From Vermamoeba vermiformis (Eukaryota; Tubulinea; Echinamoebida), in NCBI GenBank assembly GCA_045837725.1, contig JBEWZL010000126.1, forward strand, positions 186,001 through 250,000: a stretch of 64,000 nucleotides of DNA, written 5' to 3'. Under the pieces are notes generated by a model, which ran no database searches, was not told the DNA's origin, and saw only the letters and a list, made by a program, of their open reading frames with translations. The translations under genes and the position numbers were made by a program. Below, in pieces: positions 34,340 through 46,272 of this stretch (position 1 is the stretch's first letter; each line of letters opens with the position of its first letter).

Positions 34340-36953
34340 ATGGAGAATACGCCACACGATATCTTGCGGCTCATTGCTAGCTTCAGCGATGCTCTACAAA
34401 TTTCGAGTATGGCCAGAGTTTGTACTAGTTGGAAGTGGATTAATAATGACGATAGCATTTGGTTAGTAAGTATTTTGAGCATTGCTAGCAGCTAATTATT
34501 TTAATCGCTAGCTCCTAAAGTTAGAATTTAAATTCAATTTAATTATTGTTATTTTAATTCAGCAGCTTGAAACGTAGGTTCCAAATAGAAGTAATCGTGC
34601 ATCGTTTAGAAGGCTAACATAATTTTTTAGGCTTGTTCCAAACGATTGCGACCTTACGACTTTGATAGCCGATTGCACTCACAACATCCAAAACAAGACG
34701 TTCAAGGATTAATTCAACGAAAAAAAGCAGTTTATTCCAAGAGGTATGAAGTCGTCCTAGAGCAACTGACTCAAAAAATTTAAATTGGATCGTTAACGCC
34801 ATCCGATTTGTAACGAAAACTTCGCTCTTGCTTTACTAATCTTGATACTCATTCAGATTAATATGCAAAAATTTACACGATTTCTTCCTTAATAATAATT
34901 GGATCGAAGACAAGTGCATTTCCAATCACAAAACGCTGTACTATCTGCCGTACGAGATCAAAGACAAGTAAGTACTCGCTGGTAATTAAATAATCATTAC
35001 TAATCGTATTAACCTTTCTCAGCGACTCTGATTATCGAAGCAGCACGTATTATGAAGCAACGGTTGATGTAAAGAAAGAAAATGTGCAGATCTATAACAA
35101 AGTTGGTTGGGTACGTCTCTCAGGACAATAATAATGATTGAAACAATACAAATTTCATTTTTGAAATTTTCTAACCTCTCCTTTAGCATGGCACTTACAA
35201 AAATCCTATGGTGTACTTAACGGAAGAATTTGCAGTCTTGCATCAATTTGAGGTGACTTTAATCCATTGGGCATATTGTTATGAGCTAACAAATTGTAAT
35301 TGAATAGGAAGGCCAGTCCAAGTGGTTGAAAGTGCCGATTGAGAGGTACTTGGCCAACATGAATGCTGGCAATGACAATTCAGGCTATGAAGAGGAGCTC
35401 AGAAATGCACCTGATTCTGACCGTTCTGGTAAAAAAACAATCTTTGATTGAAATTAGTGATTGATTTTCTCTGTGAAGCAATTTACAGAACTCTTTGGAC
35501 TAACGCTGAAGGAACGTTGCCTTATTTGGCATTTGGAAATGATGGCATTGACTGGTACATTCAAGACTTGGGATAAAGTATAGTAGTACTGACTTTTAAC
35601 TTTGAAGTGTGCAAAATATGACTGATTGGTCAGTTGTGGTTCGTGAAGATAAACTTCCCAAAAAGATAGTTGCATTTTACAAGGACACTTTTGTGATAGT
35701 AAGACTTTCTGCAAATAGAATTGGTAATTGACCTATAATTAGATGACACCCACTCAAATCCAGTTCATGGATGCAAAAACATCTGCAAGTGACACGTTTT
35801 CTTGATAAAGTTGAAGACCCTAATTATGATGACATGCACTATACTTGGCTCATTGTCAAATATGATAAAGTAAGTCAATACATTTGTTGTTACTGAGCTA
35901 ATTGCTTTTTTCAAGATTTTTGCAGCTGTTGCCAGAGGTGACAATAAGATGCATCATGTTGCAGTTCATGATTGGAACACTGGTGGTAGACTTGAAAAAT
36001 ACAAAATCAATCCTAAAGTTGCTGCTGTAAGACCAAATCAGAATTTATCAGCTTGATGCTAATTTTTGGTTAGTGGGATAGATTTGAGATTGATGGCACC
36101 ATGATGTATGGAGTTGCACACTTTGCACAAAGTCCTATTTACAATGAAATATTTTTCTACGACATGGAGCACAGAAAAGTGGTTCATAAAATGAGATTTT
36201 GGGGACAGAACAATGTGAGCATTAAACTGGTAAGCTTACTAGACTGCCTTCATTACAAAGAAATCTCAATTTATCTTTGCAGCATGACAATGACTTGGTT
36301 GTTGCCACAACAAAAAGTCTTATCAAAGTCATATTAGACTATGAAGCCCTTCAGAAAGCCATTCAAATAGCAATTGTTCCAGCTGATTTGACAGCAAACC
36401 CTGTAAGTGAGATGTTGGGCTACAAACTTTGCAGAAATTTATTCTTTGCTTTATCAGGTGGTTATAAGAAGAGTGAAGGCTTGCAATTTATTAGATGTTG
36501 CACTAGAGTTGGGACTTCCAGTTGCAACAGCGACTAAACCATTTGCAATGAAGTATTCATATCACTCTAAAGACTACAGGTAAAAGAATATTCTTTATTA
36601 TTTTATTTCAGCATGAATAACGGCATAATATTTGCAGAGTTGTGTTATTCCATGATGGCAATAATGACAACAGAAATCCATTGGCAGGAAAGAGTACAAA
36701 TTGCAAAGTCGTTCACGATCATTACACTTATTTGCCATACCATCCTTATGCCAATGAGGGTCAAAATATTTACCTAAGCAATCCATATTTCTCAACTTAT
36801 TATGGTGTGAATGGTACTGCAATTATTTTTGGTGAAGAATGGAACAGTGAAAAAGGGCAATATGAACTTGCTGATTTCAATGTTGAACGAGATGCAGAGA
36901 CTACAAAATTCTTCGTCAATCTCTCACCTGATCTTAAAATTATTTATGAATAG
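34340..36953 (+). CDS. F-box protein with propeller-like C-terminal region
   Basis: About fourteen short exons. The ATG begins MENTPHDILRLIASFSD, with SSMARVCTSWKWINNDDSIW completing a typical F-box. The rest, some 600 residues, shows repeated strands with Trp/Asp turns (LAFGNDGID, MTDWSVVVRED, TWLIVKYDK, AVHDWNTGGRLEKYKI, EIFFYDMEHRKVVHKM) that look like an irregular beta-propeller. It would be an SCF substrate receptor of FBXW type, though no canonical WD repeats are visible. Around 35750-35800 the frame that gives MQKHLQVTRFLDKVED fits the previous exon only with a +1 change. The end DLKIIYE is followed closely by a converging gene. Confidence 0.66.
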
Positions 36954-37103
36954 TTGGGTAAGCTTCGTTGATTTAGATCCGTTAGTTACAAATTTCTTTC
37001 CCATTGTATGAAATAAAATATAGACTAGAATATTGATACTATACTATTATAAAGCAAAGCTTGGTTACTTATGGAAGCGGTAATAATACCGTTTGCTATC
37101 AAG

Positions 37104-40100
37104 TTATTTGCCGCCTTTATTTCGACAAACAGTGTCGATCTCGTGCAATGTATTTTCAATCGCCTTGCAATCATGCAACGCGTTAAATAACTGCTTCAAG
37201 AACTTCGCTTTGAGTTCTTTAGAGACATATTTTGAAGGAAATCCATCTAACTCAAACAGTATCGTCAGATCTGAGATGTACTGCTGAGTGTACTTTGACG
37301 AAATAGCGTAAATGACTTGAGCAATATATTGGAACATTTGACGAGATAATCCACCGCTAACAGCCTTAATAAATAGAACATTAATCCAAATATTAATACC
37401 AGAAGCGAGATCCGAGCCAGTACAAATTAATTAAAAAATTCTTCGAAACTAAAGCAGGAAATTAAAGCTGCTATCGGACAAATGCCTCCGTTATCATAAT
37501 ACTAAGCGATAATAACTTACCTTGAACAGATTGGCTAGCAGCTGCGGAATGCTCTTCTGCATTACTTCCTTCATCACCGGTGCGAATCGAGCATCGTCTT
37601 CATTGCAATATTCCTGAAATGAAAAGTGTTAATTACAAACATATATAAATAATTATATCGAGTAAGCCAACCTTCAAGAAAATCAAAACAGATCGGGAGG
37701 CGTTCGGATGCGGTAACCGAAGGATTAGCGCGAGAGCAAATTGATGCACGATCCAAATTAGGCTTGATTTATCTTCTGAATTGGCGAGAGGAACATTTTG
37801 AGGGCCATAAATAATCAGCCCATTTGTTTTCTTGACCTATTTTAAATTGTTAGAGATCCGCATCCGATCGCGATTTTAAGGCTCACTAAAATTACGCTAA
37901 TCGCTAGAATATTATTATTATTCATTATTAAGAGGACTCACCACAACAAGGAGCTCAAAAAAGGCTTTGACGAGTTCCGGCCAAGACTGTATTTCTTTCT
38001 GAACGGTGTCGATCGTACTCTTTGAAATTAATACGAGTAATTCTGCGAATTTTTGCGTGCATTCATTTTCGACTTGAGGAGGTAACTGGTCTTCTGGCTT
38101 GAGCATTTTTTTTTCAACGTTGCTCGGGATCTGCAATTAGCAATCCATTAGTCAAGCTATTTAATGATATATTAACCACAATAGGGTTATTTTAACGCGA
38201 CGCATTAGCGTCTTTTTGGCATTTGTAACGGAATTTCCAAATTAGGAAATAAAATAAAATAGCTTTTAAACTGAAGTGCTAGCTTACTCGATAAAGGACC
38301 AACAAAGTGCTAAATAGCTTGAGTATAGCCGCGCTGTGGTTACGACTATAAATGATGTATATGATGTTCAATGTTGAGGGCAATAGGACTTGGAATTGAA
38401 CTTTGCTCAGCGACGTCGTTAATTGCAAGAACAGCTTGTAGAGGGTCTAAAGATAATATTAGCATGCCATAAAAATCACTTAAATTATAGTCATCAATAT
38501 AAATACATGCGTGAAAGGATCCTTGAATCTTTTTTGTTTGTATGCGCAGGATCGACCGAGATCGACCGAAAATTTGATGCACGACCAATTAAATAGTGTA
38601 ATAGTATAATAGTAACTTACGTCAACCATTTTTTCGTTTTTGCCGTATTTTTGAGCAATAACTTCGACAACAGGCCATGCTTCTTGTAACGCAGGCAAGA
38701 ACGGATGTGGCATGTTCGCAGCATTCGGCGGCAGTTTAATCTTAACCACATCTTCATCGTCTTCATATTCATCGACATCGCTATCAGTTGAAAATGCATA
38801 GAACGCATGAGCAAAAGTTTTGAGGTCAGATCGGATCAGCTCTTGTTGCTCTTTCGTCTAAAATGGATGAAAAAATTAATATTATCGCTCCAATTAATTG
38901 CATATAATACGCACTGGTTGAGGGATTTGAAGGTTGACTTTAAGTCGTTCAATAATTGGTGCAGTCAGACCGCGTAACATTCCAGCTGTTTGATCCAACG
39001 GAAATTTCGTTAAAATGACGATAGACAATGCTTCCATAACAAAGCATCGATCTTTAGATTCCTATAATCACAAGAAAGTCAATACAAAATCTTTGAAATA
39101 ACGCGTAGCGAATGGACGGATTCGCATCCAGATTATTAAGTTCCAAAAAAAATGCATTAATATAATAAACTATACTATAACAACATTTACCTTGAGCAAA
39201 TTATCGTTCATTAATGCCTTGGAAGCGACATCAAGTAACGCCAAGTCTTGTTGGCCAATACTCGCTTGCAGCGATTTCGTCAAATAGTTGAACGTTTTAG
39301 CAGCAGCGCTAGCCAAGAAGGGTTCTAAGAACATACGTTAGTACTGACCGGTAATAATAATAATAACTATTAATCCAAAGCTAAAGGTGGTTTGGATCGG
39401 ATCCGCTGAAGCATTTTTTTTCGTACCGTTTAATGAAGCCATAGTAAATTGAATAGCTCGTGGAATATATTCTAAATGATTCTTCAGCCACTTAGCATAT
39501 TCACCGAGCACTTTGATCGCAGTTTGATACAAGTACTTGTTCATCGGCAACGCTGGGAACACATCCATAATGGGCTTGATGTAATCCGAAATAGTCTGCA
39601 ATAAATAACCATTAATATTAACATATAATATATTGAGTATGTATAACTAAATTTTAGCTCAAATAGCTCAAAATAATGCTTTTGGTGGATCGGATGTGGA
39701 TCGGGCTTACCATGTGAGCGGCAGCTAATTCACTAACAGACCATATAGCAAATAAATATGACTCAATAGCTCTCCAATCATTCTTGTTCGTATTAAATTG
39801 CATTTGCAAGCCACTAATAAGAATATCTAAGGTCGTCTGATTAATCACTCGATACGCATCCAACAGCGAATCACTTAACGTCGCTCGGAACGATCTAAAT
39901 TCATCAATATCATCTGTAATATGCATATTAGAAAACATTAGTACTATATTTTGATTATCTTACGAGAGCTCATGTCTTCAATATCTTCGGGAATGAGCGC
40001 TTGTGAACGCAAAATTTTAACAAATTCAACGAACGCTTCGGAGAATTCTTTTTGAGTTTTTTCTGCATATATAAATGTATTAGCATTTCAATTATAATAC

Positions 40101-41920
40101 TTTTATTGATCCTAGTGTTATAAATGACCGATTTAATTAGGTTAGATCGGCATCGAAAAAATTAAATGCATCATAAATGTATGTGGCTTACCGTCATAAT
40201 CGCTGATTAAATTTTCTTGGAATTCAAACCAAAAAGATGACGTTAATGTTGCTACTTCTTGATCGGGATTAGCGCTGCATTCAATCAGCATTTTGATCAA
40301 CGGAATGCCCAATTCTTTTTCTTTGATTAACTACGCGTCATAATATGTACCATTAGTATCTATCTTCATAATATACTTCGGGTTCTATTAAATTTTTGTT
40401 ACTTACGACTCCGACGTGTTGCTCGCAGCAAGTTGAAAACAACGAACAATAGGCCCGAGAAATTCGATAGTCATTCACTAATTAAATATGATTATACTAA
40501 TTGAAAAATTATATGTCCTATAAATATAATAAAAGTAGAGTACGAATCATGGCTAAATTCGGTACAAAAATAAATTTGATAAAATTATCGAAGATAAAAT
40601 ACGGACCTTTAACAGCAGCTTGGTACTTAGGGAACAAAACAATAGCCTTTTGCAGCATTAATCGCACTGCTGTCGGATATTTCGTCATCGTGTTCGACTG
40701 CACCACAGCACTGAGCACATCCGAGGCATCGGTGATCATTTCAGCCAGCTGAGTGTCCATATTGTACGAGATATTAATGCTTTCAAGACATTCGTAGATT
40801 GTTCCGAGAATCGGCAACTTCAATAATTCACTGAAACAGAATTTTAGCAAAGTTTAATCTACGAGGAAAAAACGAGATCTTACCCGATCGGAATTTCAGC
40901 ATTGACCCAGCTTAATAAGCACTTCATAGCTTTAACCTTTAAAGGCAATGCTTCATTTCTAATAAATGCATCGAGTATTGGCATCATAGTCGGTACGAGC
41001 GAATAAATGTACGAATATAAATTTTTTCTGTAAATATCGTTAGTAAGCTATAACTATACTATATAAATAATATAATGGTACCTCTGCTCTTCGGTAATAG
41101 CGGCAGTACCGAGTTCTTCGGGGAAAACGCGCCATAATTCCAAAAAAGCATTTCGCGGATCGATCGCGTTTGGATCTGCCGCCTAATGTGATTGATTAAT
41201 TGACTAATTATTGTAGTATTATAGACGTACTGGTTGAGATAAAGGCAATAAATCTTCGAACATTTTCGGCCAACTTTTCGGGACCAAATTAATTGCTGCT
41301 TGTGCGATCGCAACACAAAGTCGAACTAAAACTATTGAAGGACCTTGTGAAAACATTTTTAAGTGTTGTAATAATATACGAAGCAATTCAAATTGTTGCT
41401 CGCGGTTTAATTGGGACCTATTGCAAAAAACAAGTTAGATGTGTCTCTTCGTAAAACAAATCCAAAAAAAGCAAATTAATTTTGACGTAGGTAAGCTTAC
41501 CAATCCCTTCTTAATTTAATTTCGAGCGTTTGAGCGCCAAAATGTTGTGACACTACGTTATTCTATAAAAATAGCCGTTAGAAAATGAAAAAAGATCTCG
41601 ATCGAGCTTCTAATACTTACTTTGTTTTTTAATAATAAAATAGATATATTGTATGCTTCAGGTGTTTGTTGAAATTTGAGCAGCCATTGTTCTGCTAGAT
41701 TTCTGGATGTATTTGTTGCGCCACTACCGTAAGCAGCAGCCACTGCCTATATAAAATAACAAAATTAATTTTTAATTATAAAATAAATTATCTTTGATTG
41801 CGGTGAATAAAGCGTAATCAAATTGATTGGGCTGAGTACCAGATAAATTGGAAAAAAGTTTTTGAAAAGTCGCCAGCTTACTTGTTCAACTTGTTCTAAT
41901 GTTGGCTGTTGATTTTCCAT
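37104..41920 (-). CDS. Importin-13/transportin-3-like nuclear transport receptor
   Basis: Roughly twenty short exons encode about 1000 residues of HEAT-type helix pairs. The N-terminus MENQQPTLEQVEQAVAAAYG followed by AEQWLLKFQQTPEAY and FGAQTLEIKLRRDW matches the first HEAT repeats of the TNPO3/IPO13/Mtr10 group. Further blocks (ILLQHLKMFSQGPSIVLVRL, VPTMMPILDAFIRN, AVVQSNTMTKYPTAVRLML) follow that family's order. These receptors carry cargo such as SR proteins through nuclear pores in a Ran-GTP-dependent way. The ATG at 41920 immediately precedes the conserved start. Several introns contain GATC-rich motifs (37856, 39394, 39685, 40143). Confidence 0.82.
39394..39404. repeat. GATC-rich intronic motif
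   Basis: GGATCGGATCC (GGATCCGATCC in gene sense) in an importin-like gene intron. Related forms lie at 39685-39706 and 37853-37876 in neighbouring introns. Confidence 0.55.
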
Positions 41921-42445
41921 AGTAATTATCTAAATAAGTACTGGGTTTGCATAAAGCTTATCGAAAATATAATAAAAATAATTATTTACAAATAAATAGA
42001 TCTGCTTGGTTTAGCCTTCACTAACGATCACCTCATCGAGTTTGCTAGTGTTAATAAATATAAAGGCATGCACGTGTTAATTCGATTGTTTGTGCTCGCA
42101 AAAATAAATATCAGACCAAGGTCTGAATGTCATAAATTATTTTCGACGTCCAAAAACAGAAAGAATAACCATAACCGAACCAACTAGCTAATATAAGATT
42201 GCTACGATTATTCGTTAGATATCTCCTCTATCAGCGAGTAAGAACCCTGAACAGAAGAGCGAAATCCAGTTGTGATTCATTTTTTTCTTCGAATGACCGA
42301 TAAAAGGTAATTTACGTACGAATATTAATATACATATTGCGGAATATTGCCCAATTACTCGAATTTAATATTTCGTGCATTTGCATCCGAGTTCAAAAAT
42401 TGAAATTCAGCCAGATGTGACTAATCATTTTATTCAGCAGCGCAA
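41921..42445. promoter_or_regulatory. Bidirectional promoter, importin-like and small gene
   Basis: 525 bp between divergent ATGs, AT-rich, without protein-like ORFs. Confidence 0.45.
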
Positions 42446-42858
42446 ATGAATCTCGAAGTATTCAAAATAGTCTATAAGCTATCAGAGCGATTTAAATCTG
42501 ACGAAGACAGATTTTGGAAATTAATTGTCGAGCTTTTCGTAGTAGAAGGCGTTCAATCAATTCAGCTCGGTAATTTAGCGCCAAAATTCGAGGTTTTCTA
42601 CGGCAGAAAGACCAAATATACAGGTATAATCACGAAATACGAAACTTTAATTTTGACATCTTCGATCCAACTCAATTTTTTGCTCTGGTAGGCAAGATGC
42701 GAAGCTTAGTATCATCGCCTGAATTTTGCAACATATGCAAAGTTGTTCAAATAGATAGCACAGTTAATATTGAACCATCGGATGTCATCAAGCTAATAGT
42801 TCAAGGACTAGCTGGATCTGGCACCGATACCACGCAAAACAAGTCACTTGCAGTATAA
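42446..42858 (+). CDS. Small hypothetical protein upstream of RING/TRAF gene
   Basis: Two exons, 42446-42623 and 42692-42858, in frame across GT..AG, give 114 residues beginning MNLEVFKIVYKLSERFKSDE. The second exon has FCNICK and ends TTQNKSLAV. No family is recognised. Its stop is only 28 bases before the ATG of the next gene, too little for a normal promoter, so the two may be one longer spliced gene or share a transcript. Confidence 0.5.
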
Positions 42859-42886
42859 TAGCATTGCTAATATAAGCAATATTGAT

Positions 42887-44946
42887 ATGAATAGTGAAAA
42901 AATCGGGCAAGGAAAAAAAGTCAAGGAGTCACTTTTGACCGTGGATCTGGACGCCGTTGCAACAATTAGAAGTCGGGATATCTATCCAAATAATCCATTT
43001 TTGGAGAAAGCCCGGCAACTAGAAGACAGTTCAAGTAATAATAATAATAATGTAATTATAACAACGTCGCAAAATAACCCATTTGTACCACTTGCGGAAG
43101 TAGAACAAATGATCCTGTCAAAATTAGAAAGCATGAAAACCGATGTTCAACCTAATAATACGAACAAAATGAATATGGAAAGCATTAATACGCAAGAGGA
43201 AGAGATGAAGCGCAATGGTAGTCACAACGAATCTGAAAGATTTGGATCGATGGTGCTAGAGGAATTAACTTGCTTATTCTGCATGGAAATATTGCAACAA
43301 GCAGTCGAAACTAGTTGTTGCAAAGCATTGTGCTGTTCAGAATGCACCGAGAAAATGATCAAAATGAGAAAAATTCGCAATTCATGTCCAGTCTGCAGAG
43401 CGCAAGAAATTCAGTGGATCCCAAACGAACCAATCAGAAGAATCCTATCGAAGAAGCCGACGAAGTGCGGTATTGATGGCTGTGACACGTGGTCTACTTT
43501 AGGTGAAATTTCGCAGCACAAAATCACGTGCGAGTACAGACTAACAGACTGCGAAAACGCCGAAAATGGATGTGATTACAGAGCAATTGCAAAGTTATTA
43601 GCCGAACATTTAAACACGTGTCAATTTAAAATTGTTCCGTGTCCTTTTTGCGACATTAAGATTCTCCGTCGAGAGCAAAATTCGCACGAAAATATTTGCC
43701 ATTTAAAACCAGCGCAGTGCACATTATGCCAACAATTCTTTCCAAAGCCCACATTGAATGATCATATGACCAAATGTGACTATAGAGTAATGAAGTGCAA
43801 AAACGGTTGTAAAGATCCGATCCCGTTGAAAGATTTGCAAAAGCACGAAACTGAAGAGTGCGAGCGCCGGTACGTCATTTCTTAAAAAGCAATATCGATT
43901 TTAACTAATTGAGGATCCTAAGGCGAATTCATTGTCCGAATCAGGGCTGTACCGTACGAGATTTGGTCCCAAAAATAGAAAGTCACTTATTGCAATGTCC
44001 TCATCGAGTTATTCCGTGCACCAATGAGGGATGCAATACTTTGATTTCAGCTGCAAATTTGAAAGGTCACTTGACGAACTGCAAATTTCGAGTAGTGCCG
44101 TGCAAGAACAAAGAGTGCCACGAGAAGATTGCATTCAACACCATGCAAAAGCATTTATCTGAATGCCGTTTCAGACCTGTTAAATGCATGCATATCAATT
44201 GCAACAAATATGTTGCGCTAGCATTCCTCAAGGCTCATGAAAAGCAATGCGAATGGAAGCCGAAGAATTGTCCACACAGCTGTGGCATAAAATTACCGCA
44301 AAACGAGATGGCATCACACACGCCACAATGCCAGTATAAAAAAGTTCCGTGCGCGAATGAAGGATGCAAAGTTAACGTCCCGTTGAAGTATCTTTCACAG
44401 CACATTGCCGACGACTGTCTATTTAAGTTGCGGCCGTGCCCTCACAAAGGCTGCACTGAAGTACTCAAGGGCCAAGACTTTGTGCTACACAGCAGCAAGT
44501 TCTGCTTGTTCAAAAAGCATCCGTGCATTCACGTCGGTTGCGAAGAGATGTTCACTACTGCCGAGCTTCATCTGCACGAAGAAAAGTGTCCGCATCGCAA
44601 GCTAAAGTGCCCTAATGTCGGATGCAATCAATGCTTCAAACAAAAAGAATTGTACGAGCACGTCAAGTCCTGTCAATTCAAGCTACTTTCGTGCCCCAAC
44701 GAAGGTTGTCCGTTCAAAGGTCTCGACACTGAAATCCCAAAACACGTCCGTATCTGCAAATATCGCGAGGCGAAGTGTCGGCACAAAGGCTGTGGTGCTT
44801 CCGTGAAGAAAATTGAATTAGAAAAACATGAAGAGGAGTGCCAACATGCCTTGTGGAACTGTCGCTTTGACGGCTGTTCAGTCGTGGTGAAGAAAATGGA
44901 TCTGTACAACCACGAGTCAACTTGTAGTTACAAATTAAAGCAATAA
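42887..44946 (+). CDS. RING plus TRAF-type zinc-finger array protein
   Basis: Two exons with a 43 bp intron ending at 43913. The N-terminus has two NNPF motifs (YPNNPFLEKA, QNNPFVPLAEV), possible EH-domain ligands. A RING-like finger follows (CLFCMEIL, SCCKALCCSEC, CPVCRAQ) in which the usual His position is not His. The rest is about fifteen TRAF-type zinc fingers spaced every 25 or so residues in the pattern CPxxGC..L..HxxxC, e.g. IPCTNEGCNTLISAANLKGH and CPHKGCTEVLKGQDF, and runs to the stop. No MATH domain is present, unlike animal TRAFs, but like several dictyostelid TRAF-type proteins. A scaffold or ubiquitin ligase role is inferred. Confidence 0.83.
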
Positions 44947-44991
44947 CTTGGTTCTCATAAAAACATTAATTCATATATCTGTACCATTTGT

Positions 44992-46136
44992 CTATTTAGC
45001 AATTGGTGGCGCAACTGTCAAATCATTTGTTCGGCACGGGGAAGTCAACGCAAGCGGAGCTCCACCTAAGAGTTTGATTAGGTCTATAATGTAATAAATC
45101 TATAGTTAGTACCTTCAGCAGGGCAAGCAAGAGGTATCGGACACGAAGCTGACGGGCCAAGGAACGTAAAAATTGGTCCCAAGAGCCACGCGACAGAGGT
45201 GTTTGTCATCGATAGTGGACAGATAGATACAGTCACTGGACCCGACGAATGAGATGGTGTAATGCACTCGAGCTTAGGAACGATATGATCAGTACTATAG
45301 GCCGATGGTGCACGAGGACTTACTGTTTTCGGATCCACAAGTTTCGAGGGAACGATTGTCGCGCCAAACCGCACGCAGTAATTGCCTTCGAAATTTTCTC
45401 CGCGAATAAGCACCTAGTAACATATTAGTCATAATGTTATATTTAATTGGAATATTGAAGTCGCACCTTGTCTCCACCAAAGATAGTACCAGCGTTGGGC
45501 TCGATCTTGTTGATTTTGATCCCGCAAGATTGCGTTGCTTCATTTGCAAAGAATTGCTTATTATTTTCTCTAATTTTATCTACTCGTTCACGAAAATTTC
45601 TGAGTATTTCTTGCGTTTCTGGAGGTTGTTTCGTTAGTCGAACTTTGAGGATCTGCTGCCGGGCTTCGCTGCCATTTGAACTTCTTAAAGATGATTTAAC
45701 GTACTCTTCAATACGTGTCTCTAATTTCTATGAGCGAAGAGTAATTTAATTTAGCGTTTCCATTTCTAAAAATAAATTCCAATTTGCGATCTGAATCCGA
45801 ACTCTTTCCTTATTTATGCAGAATAATAATTTCTTTACCCAAATAATTAGCAGTTTTATTATATAAATTAGGCATAATTTTAGAAGTTAAATTCTAATCG
45901 AATAAAGCAATACCTGTTCGTGGATGTAGCGAGATAACAACACCAAGGGCAGTGAAGCGTACAATTCTTGTTGCAAATAATCTTCAAGATCAAATACATC
46001 TTCCAAAGCCAAAAGCTTGCGCATAAATTGAATTAACAAGATCGTAGAGCAACCTACGCCCGTGGATTTGAAACGAATGTAATTGCTGACCACTTCGCGC
46101 AAGTAATTCTACATCATAATATGCTGCATCATCCAT
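44992..46136 (-). CDS. IPT/TIG-domain protein
   Basis: Five or six exons. The C-terminal part holds an IPT/TIG immunoglobulin-like fold: INKIEPNAGTIFGGDKVLIRG, then NYCVRFGATIVPSKLVD and LECITPSHSSGPVTVSI. N-terminal to it is a helical region (DYLQQELYASLPLVLLSRYI, then EEYVKSSLRSSNGSE and IKVRLTKQPPETQEIL). IPT/TIG domains occur in DNA-binding proteins such as Rel, CSL and CAMTA and in surface receptors; with no signal peptide or membrane helix, an intracellular, perhaps transcriptional, role is more likely. The start is uncertain: ATG at 46136 reads MDDAAYYDV and then needs a +1 change near 46108 to enter NYLREVVSNYIRF. Confidence 0.6.
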
Positions 46137-46272
46137 GGGTACTACTAATATGATCGTACAACGAACTTGACTTCGGCAAGCTATTTTTATTTTGCGAAAG
46201 ATTCTGTCGGAGAATCTTTTTTGGCCTGATCCAAGTGCACGGAGCGTTTTCAAACTGAATATACATCAACTG

